Shown here in pieces: positions 6,850-11,077 of a DNA stretch of 11,077 nucleotides (position 1 is the stretch's first letter; each line of letters opens with the position of its first letter). This stretch comes from Thermoplasmata archaeon (lineage in GTDB: Archaea > Thermoplasmatota > E2 > DHVEG-1 > B18-G2): assembly GCA_021163455.1 (NCBI GenBank), contig JAGGWT010000028.1, forward strand, positions 1 through 11,077, written 5' to 3'. The translations under genes were made by a program, and so were the position numbers. The notes below the pieces were generated by a model. It saw nothing but the letters and a program-made list of their open reading frames with translations, did no database searches and had not been told where the DNA came from.

Positions 6850-7868
6850 GAGAGATACATGAGTTGATCGAGGATATCAGACAACGTGCCACCTCTGGTA
6901 AAGGAGATCCACACTTACCTGCAAGAATGTGGAGAGAGGAAGAAATACTCAATGGAAAGCCAGTGAAAGCTCTTGTTGTTGTACTCAGAACCTCAGGCTG
7001 CAGATGGAATGCATGCTCCATGTGTGGATACTTTAAGGACAGTTTGAAAGGGATTTCGCCAGACGATATTTTGAAACAGGTTGATTATGCAATATCAGAA
7101 TATCGAAACGAGGAAATAATCAAGATATTCACTTCTGGAAGTTTTCTTGACCCGCAGGAAATAGAGTTTTCGCTGCAGAAAAAAATCATCGAGAAATTAT
7201 CCGGTTTGAAAAATCTGAAAGTCATCTCCGTTGAAAGCAGACCTGAATTCATTAGCTATGACAGATTGAACCATCTCATGAAATTGATTCACCCCAAAAG
7301 TATGGAAATATCAATAGGCCTTGAATCAGCAAATGACAAGGTGTTGCAGTATTCAATAAACAAAGGTTTCGGATTTTCCGAATATCTGGAGAGTGCAAAA
7401 ATAGTCAAGGAGGCGGGCGCCCTCCTCAAAACATATATTCTGCTGAAACCACCTTTTCTGAGAGAAAGAGAAGCCATAGATGACTGTGTGCATAGCATAG
7501 AGAAAATAAAGGATATTACCGATACGGTTTCACTGAATCCCGTATCCGTGCACAGATATACTCTTGTGGAATTTTTATGGGAAAGGGGAGAGTACAGACC
7601 TCCATGGCTCTGGAGTGTTGTCGAGGTGCTCAAAGAAGGGAAGAAGATACTAGGGGGCAAGAGGATAAAATGTGACATCACCGGTGGAGGGAAAGAAAGG
7701 GGGGCACACAACTGCGGAGAGTGCGATAATTCCGTGCTCGATGCCATAGGGAGATTTTCCCTTTATCAAGATGTGGGATACTTTGAAGAGTTGCAATGCG
7801 ATTGTATCGATGAGTGGAGAGATAACCTGGATCTGGAAATATTCTCTCTGTCCCCCGTGGTGAGTTAA
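6831..7868 (+). CDS. raSEA: archaeosine biosynthesis radical SAM protein RaSEA
   Basis: RaSEA works with the lysine transferase ArcS: ArcS attaches lysine to preQ0 at position 15 of tRNA, and RaSEA cleaves that adduct to leave the formamidine of archaeosine (family knowledge). Here the 345-residue protein has the radical SAM cluster motif C57-x4-C62-x2-C65 followed by GY, within RTSGCRWNACSMCGY. Other matches are SGSFLDPQE (102-110), VISVESRPEF (131-140) and SIGLES (161-166), all characteristic of this Elp3-related family. Five more cysteines cluster near the end (281, 295, 298, 323, 325) and could bind a second metal; this is inference. ATG 6831 follows GGTGG; an internal ATG at 6846 overlaps the previous stop as ATGA and is an equally possible coupled start. 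trmI follows after one base. Confidence 0.9.
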   Translation: MEEEKMREIHELIEDIRQRATSGKGDPHLPARMWREEEILNGKPVKALVVVLRTSGCRWNACSMCGYFKDSLKGISPDDILKQVDYAISEYRNEEIIKIFTSGSFLDPQEIEFSLQKKIIEKLSGLKNLKVISVESRPEFISYDRLNHLMKLIHPKSMEISIGLESANDKVLQYSINKGFGFSEYLESAKIVKEAGALLKTYILLKPPFLREREAIDDCVHSIEKIKDITDTVSLNPVSVHRYTLVEFLWERGEYRPPWLWSVVEVLKEGKKILGGKRIKCDITGGGKERGAHNCGECDNSVLDAIGRFSLYQDVGYFEELQCDCIDEWRDNLDLEIFSLSPVVS

Positions 7869-7869
7869 C

Positions 7870-8637
7870 ATGAAGGTTGAGGAAGGGGAAGAGGTAGTAC
7901 TGGTGGATGAAAACGGAAAGAGATGCCTGCTCAACACCTCTTCCAAGAAAAGAAAGATTAAAGGATTCGGTATAGTGGACCCAAAAACATTCATAGGCAT
8001 GGACTATGGAACAAAAATCAGACTTTCGCAGAAAGATGTATGGATTCTGAAGCCTTCATCTTTTGACAGATGGGGCTCTTTAAGAAGGAAAGCCCAGATA
8101 ATCCTGCCAAAAGATGCTGCACACATAATTGTAAATTGCTCCATAGTCCCAGGATGCGTGGTTGTGGAAGGTGGCATAGGGTCTGGCTCTCTCACATGCA
8201 TACTTTCGCAGGTTGTTGGGAAAGAGGGAAAAATTATATCCTACGAGAGAAGGAAGGATTTTAAGAAATTCGCGGAGAGGAATCTCAGGGATGTTGGTCT
8301 GGGAGAAAATATAGAAATCAAGGAGAGAGATATAACCGAAGGAATAGAAGAAAGAGATGTTGATGCCGTGATTCTGGATATCCCCAATCCATGGGATGTG
8401 GTCGAGCATGCATACAATGCTCTCAAGGTGGGTGGATATTTCTGCTCATACTCACCTCTCATATCACAGGTGGAGAGAACTGTGAAAACTCTAAGAGAAT
8501 ATCCTTTTATAGAGATAAAAACAATAGAAACTCTACAGAGAGAAATGGTTGTTGTTGAAAAGGGGGTGAGACCAAGCTTTGATATGCTCGGTCACACCGG
8601 TTATCTGACATTTGCCAGAAAGGTTCTGGAAGTTTAG
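7870..8637 (+). CDS. trmI: tRNA (adenine-57/58-N1)-methyltransferase TrmI
   Basis: Archaeal TrmI makes m1A at position 58, and often 57, in the T-loop of tRNA. The 255-residue protein has the family layout: a small N-terminal beta domain (1-60), the linking RRKAQIILPKDAAHII (72-87), motif I VEGGIGSGSLT (99-109), motif II with SYERRKDF (124-131), and the catalytic DIPNPW at 170-175, usually DxPxPW. The ending HTGYLTFARK (242-251) is also typical of the family. Length is normal. The motif I variant EGGIGSG, where EAGTGSG is common, is mild and keeps the glycines. It starts one base after the raSEA stop with GGTGA upstream inside that gene, so the two are surely cotranscribed. Both products act on the folded tRNA core. 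The gene converges on the dUTPase-like gene with a six-base gap. Confidence 0.92.
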   Translation: MKVEEGEEVVLVDENGKRCLLNTSSKKRKIKGFGIVDPKTFIGMDYGTKIRLSQKDVWILKPSSFDRWGSLRRKAQIILPKDAAHIIVNCSIVPGCVVVEGGIGSGSLTCILSQVVGKEGKIISYERRKDFKKFAERNLRDVGLGENIEIKERDITEGIEERDVDAVILDIPNPWDVVEHAYNALKVGGYFCSYSPLISQVERTVKTLREYPFIEIKTIETLQREMVVVEKGVRPSFDMLGHTGYLTFARKVLEV

Positions 8638-8643
8638 TTAAAT

Positions 8644-9117
8644 TTAATCAACTAGTTTTATACCTCTCTGATTCTGAAAATGACCTGATCTTTTATCATA
8701 GGTTTTTTCCACCTTACTTTTCAGTAGTTCAAAAACTATCTGACAGAATCTATCACCTATCTCAAGTTCAACCTCTCTATCAGCGGAAAAGCATGAAATT
8801 GTCAGGGTTCCTCTGAATCCCGCATCAACCTTACCGAAACTCGCAAAGATTCCTCTTCGAGCATAACTTGACCTTATCCAGAGTTGAGCAGTAATCTTAT
8901 CGCTCAGCCCGATGAACTCTTTCGTACTTATGGCGAACCAGGTCAGAGGTGGAATCTTTACCCTCCCTTCTTTCACATGTTCATTTGTCTTTCTTATATA
9001 TATCTCTCCAATGCTCAAATCATAACCATTTGGAGTTAGATTGTTCTCCGAGAATGGATGTATTTCTATCTCACCACCCTCCACCATCATTCGTATATCT
9101 CTATCAGACAGTATCAT
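8644..9117 (-). CDS. dut: archaeal-type dUTPase of the dCTP deaminase/dUTPase family
   Basis: The protein has 157 residues, the usual length of the archaeal dUTPase branch. It begins MILSDRDI and carries PNGYDLSIG (29-37), the triphosphate-binding RSSYARRGI (82-90), VDAGFRG with the catalytic Asp98, GDRFCQIVF (121-129) and a C-terminal SGHFQNQRG (144-152). In bifunctional dCTP deaminases a catalytic Glu lies ten residues after this Asp; here that position is Ser108, so deamination is unlikely and the product probably only splits dUTP to dUMP and pyrophosphate, keeping uracil out of DNA. This specificity is inferred from one residue, and automatic annotation may call it dCTP deaminase. The start ATG directly follows the TGA of the DUF763 gene, with GAGGGG about nine bases upstream, so translation is probably coupled. 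Confidence 0.82.
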   Translation of the reverse strand: MILSDRDIRMMVEGGEIEIHPFSENNLTPNGYDLSIGEIYIRKTNEHVKEGRVKIPPLTWFAISTKEFIGLSDKITAQLWIRSSYARRGIFASFGKVDAGFRGTLTISCFSADREVELEIGDRFCQIVFELLKSKVEKTYDKRSGHFQNQRGIKLVD

Positions 9118-10203
9118 TCAGCGAATCCCCTCAGGAATCAATACTCTCAATCTCTTTAAAGCTTTCATTTTTTCTTTGTCACCTATCTTAGCCTCTTTTA
9201 TGCTGTTGGCTAAGATATCGATGGTCTCATCCATGACCTTTCTATCCACCGGATAAGGAACGCCATCTTTTCCTCCGACTGTGAATGTAAATTTTATGGG
9301 ATCTCTCCAGGAGGGTTTTGATCCGTATATCAGATCTGCTATGAGGGCAAGAGATCTAACCGTCTTGGGACCCACCCCTCGTATCGATAGAAGCTCCTCG
9401 TAATTGGTCGGCTGGAAATCATATATCTTTTTCATGAGAGACCAGTTTATGCTCATGGGCATTGATAACATCTCCTCCCCATCGAGTGTTTTCTGATAGC
9501 TGATTCTTCTGAACCAGTTTACGAGCTTCTTTGGATTTTCTTTCACAATATCCACACATGCCTTTCTGCATTCCTCGCTCTCTCTTGCAACCATATTAAG
9601 AACCCTTTCTTTCCTTTCGTATCCGGCTATTCCGGAATGGGGTTCATTTACGAATGATTTCACGTCTTCGGAGAGCCAGTGGTATCTCCTCGCATACCTA
9701 TTTTTCTCATTCATTCCCTGCTGGATCACAACCCACTTACCATCCTCAGAAAATATGAAAACATGATGGTAGAGATTGTAACCATCCTGAATGGCTGAGT
9801 TATCCACCTTCGCCGCCATCCGGCTCGAGTATATGAGAGAATCTATTCTGCTATCGCTCAAAGATAGAATTTCTCCAAATTTTTTGATCTCATCAGGGGT
9901 TTTTCTTGATACAGACCCTTTTCCTCCAGCTACGGATATTCCGTATTCAGAGAGATTTATCGCCTCCTTGAGCGCTCCACATGTGACGGTGGTGGTTCCA
10001 GAAGAATGCCAGTCAAAACCCAGAACACACGAAAATGCCTGAAACCAGAAAGGGTCTGATAGTCTTCTAAGAAATTCATCCCTGCCATACTCAAGAATCA
10101 GAATTTCGCTTATTGCTCTCCCCAGTTTTACCATTCTCTCAAATAACCATCTCGGAGCTTTTCCCGGATGAAGAGGTAAATCGGCTACACCCGTTCTTTT
10201 CAT
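9118..10203 (-). CDS. DUF763 family protein with helix-hairpin-helix motif
   Basis: The family has no activity known to me. The 361-residue protein matches its hallmarks: an N-terminus GVADLPLHPGKAPRWLFERM (5-24), LGFDWHSSGTTT (61-72), the glycine-rich AGGKGSVSRKTP (92-103), and a C-terminal region SKPSWRDPIKF then GGKDGVPYPVDR (295-321). Residues 269-293 (EELLSIRGVGPKTVRSLALIA) are a clear helix-hairpin-helix with the GVG turn, a fold that usually binds DNA without sequence preference. A nucleic-acid role, possibly in repair, is therefore plausible but not shown. The protein has no signal peptide or membrane helix and should be cytoplasmic. Its stop codon abuts the start of the dUTPase-like gene, suggesting shared expression and perhaps a shared genome-maintenance role. 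Confidence 0.88.
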   Translation of the reverse strand: MKRTGVADLPLHPGKAPRWLFERMVKLGRAISEILILEYGRDEFLRRLSDPFWFQAFSCVLGFDWHSSGTTTVTCGALKEAINLSEYGISVAGGKGSVSRKTPDEIKKFGEILSLSDSRIDSLIYSSRMAAKVDNSAIQDGYNLYHHVFIFSEDGKWVVIQQGMNEKNRYARRYHWLSEDVKSFVNEPHSGIAGYERKERVLNMVARESEECRKACVDIVKENPKKLVNWFRRISYQKTLDGEEMLSMPMSINWSLMKKIYDFQPTNYEELLSIRGVGPKTVRSLALIADLIYGSKPSWRDPIKFTFTVGGKDGVPYPVDRKVMDETIDILANSIKEAKIGDKEKMKALKRLRVLIPEGIR

Positions 10204-10403
10204 TCTCGTAAATCTATATCCTTACTGTACTATATCACTTTTCCACCCGGGCTGGAGTTATCTTTTAAAAGTTTCGCTCTCCACAAGGTACTTTCAACTT
10301 AAGCATTGCAAGATTTATTACGTGATGCTATGGTAAAGCTTTCCGATTCGTTGTCAGATGGTTATCTCAACCTATGTATACACCTGCATAATCAAAGAGC
10401 AAA
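10204..10403. other. intergenic region between the DUF763 gene and the secreted-protein gene
   Basis: Apart from the TATA-like elements at 10229-10237 and 10262-10271, nothing supportable is seen in these 200 bases: no tRNA-like fold, no open frame of useful size with a binding site, and no long inverted repeat. Confidence 0.5.
10262..10277 (-). promoter_or_regulatory. archaeal BRE/TATA promoter of the DUF763-dut operon
   Basis: On the minus strand AGCGAAAC is followed by TTTTAAAAG, close to the archaeal BRE plus TATA consensus. The expected transcript start is near 10240, about 37 bases before ATG 10203. A weaker alternative, TGATATAG at 10229-10237, would give a nearly leaderless transcript; no strong ribosome binding site precedes the ATG, so either is possible. 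Confidence 0.5.
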
Positions 10404-11066
10404 TCATGGATCCCAGACATTACTGTATATGAAATCGTGCAGATACTCCTTTACCCATGGTATATAGCTCAGGTAGACTTTCAGACCGGTGAGCAGAGAT
10501 GGGCCTGTCGATAGCATGCATATGTAATAAAACATCACTCCAGGTATTTCTACTACTTTGCTCGAGTTGTCTTCCTCGACATACAGTTCCACTCGAATGA
10601 TATAACGTCCCACCGGTGTTTTCACTTTTTTGTAAACCTCTTTGAGGGGTGCAGCTGGACAATAGCCAAAGCCACAAGGAAGACCATAAGAAGAGTTTGC
10701 CGATATTTTTTCCTTGTCGGAATAACTGTCAAGTATCGTGTGATTATCCTCCCATATTACTGAAAAATTAGCATGCAGAGTTATCGGTTTATCATCCGTG
10801 ACATCGTAAAGATTGACTATACCGAAAGTCACCATCGCGAAAAAAGATGGTCCCTGGAGATAACAGTAAAAAAGGTTCATCATCTGTAAGGGAATTGAAT
10901 TTGAATATGGAAATACTATAATATGATCGACCAACCTTTCTGTATTCTCAGTATCGTTCTCTTTCACCGCCTTTTTCATGCAAACTCCTTCCGATATGGC
11001 TGGATATATCACTGGAGATATCAAAAGAAAGATAATGAAGAGAGGAGATAATACTCTGTTGTTCAT
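10404..11066 (-). CDS. secreted or surface protein of unknown function
   Basis: I do not recognise this 220-residue protein. It starts with a clear Sec-type signal (residues 1-26: MNNR, then a long hydrophobic core LSPLFIIFLLISPVIYPAIS). The mature part has five NxS/T glycosylation sequons (37, 100, 108, 124, 166), which fits an exported archaeal protein. A CGFGYC pair (131 and 136) could form a disulfide. The region 75-175 alternates hydrophobic and polar residues with FSVIWED and RYIIRVELYVEED, suggesting a single beta-sandwich domain; the end is aromatic-rich (YLSYIPWVKEYLHDFIYSNVWDP spans about 198-220). No PGF-CTERM tail or second membrane helix is evident, although 177-195 is moderately hydrophobic. 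It has an excellent ribosome binding site; its promoter must lie beyond the window. Confidence 0.72.
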   Translation of the reverse strand: MNNRVLSPLFIIFLLISPVIYPAISEGVCMKKAVKENDTENTERLVDHIIVFPYSNSIPLQMMNLFYCYLQGPSFFAMVTFGIVNLYDVTDDKPITLHANFSVIWEDNHTILDSYSDKEKISANSSYGLPCGFGYCPAAPLKEVYKKVKTPVGRYIIRVELYVEEDNSSKVVEIPGVMFYYICMLSTGPSLLTGLKVYLSYIPWVKEYLHDFIYSNVWDP

Positions 11067-11069
11067 GTT

Positions 11070-11077
11070 ATCACCTC
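11070..11077 (-). promoter_or_regulatory. strong ribosome binding site of the secreted-protein gene
   Basis: The minus strand reads GAGGTGAT just before AACATG, nearly full complementarity to the expected 16S rRNA 3' end. It fixes the start at ATG 11066 and shows that the organism uses Shine-Dalgarno initiation for some genes. Confidence 0.75.

Noticed and set aside
7289..7747. A 152-residue minus-strand open frame
   Set aside because: It lies wholly opposite the conserved archaeosine gene, is rich in Ser and Pro as antisense frames often are, and has no recognisable domain or binding site.
8080..8409. A 109-residue minus-strand open frame
   Set aside because: It is antisense to conserved trmI motifs and has no features of its own.
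8631..8660. AT-rich imperfect palindrome between trmI and the dUTPase-like gene as a bidirectional terminator
   Set aside because: The arms are only four bases (AGTT and AACT) and no T-run follows on either strand, so it cannot be told from chance.
10204..10403. Possible tRNA or small RNA in the gap
   Set aside because: No cloverleaf stems, T-loop consensus or strong hairpin could be found on either strand.

Overview
The window looks like a piece of an archaeal chromosome, most likely a euryarchaeote and plausibly a Thermoplasmatota-like lineage (the lineage is inference). Signs of archaea are an archaeosine-biosynthesis radical SAM enzyme, an archaeal-type TrmI, a DUF763 protein, an archaeal-type dUTPase, BRE/TATA-like promoters about 26 bp before presumed transcription starts, GGTGA/GAGGTGA ribosome binding sites and a PGF-CTERM-like surface-sorting tail. 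No tRNA, rRNA, CRISPR array, insertion sequence or phage gene is visible.

The left part (1-5666) is a surface/secretome region. A minus-strand gene starts at 2011 and is open to the left edge. It encodes a signal peptide, seven roughly 52-residue propeller repeats, two Fn3-like domains and the start of a C-terminal Ig-like domain. A promoter-bearing 200-bp gap separates it from a plus-strand class I methyltransferase gene (2212-2907). Next is a second secreted protein (2996-5666): signal peptide, seven FG-GAP/VCBS calcium-loop repeats, a Kre9-like Ig domain, PKD domains and a C-terminal Ig-like module. That gene is split by a single-base frameshift near 5123. Its C-terminal module matches the one in the left gene at 33 of 56 ungapped positions by hand count, although the rest of the two proteins differs.

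The centre (5731-8637) looks like one plus-strand transcription unit. A well-placed TATA box precedes an apparently leaderless gene for a membrane protein with three N-terminal helices, an extracellular Ig-like part and a PGF-CTERM-like tail. It overlaps the archaeosine gene raSEA, which is followed after one base by trmI. The last two act on the tRNA core (position 15 and positions 57/58), so they probably work on the same substrate.

The right part runs on the minus strand. A DUF763 gene with a helix-hairpin-helix motif abuts a dUTPase-like gene with no spacing, converging on trmI; both may serve DNA maintenance (inference). A 200-bp gap with a TATA-like element follows, and the window ends with a short secreted protein of unknown function preceded by a near-ideal ribosome binding site.

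The observations most worth a second look are the single-base frameshift, the C-terminal module shared by two different seven-bladed propeller proteins, and the sorting signal on a protein that begins with membrane helices. I did not find convincing evidence of a wholly new multi-gene system.
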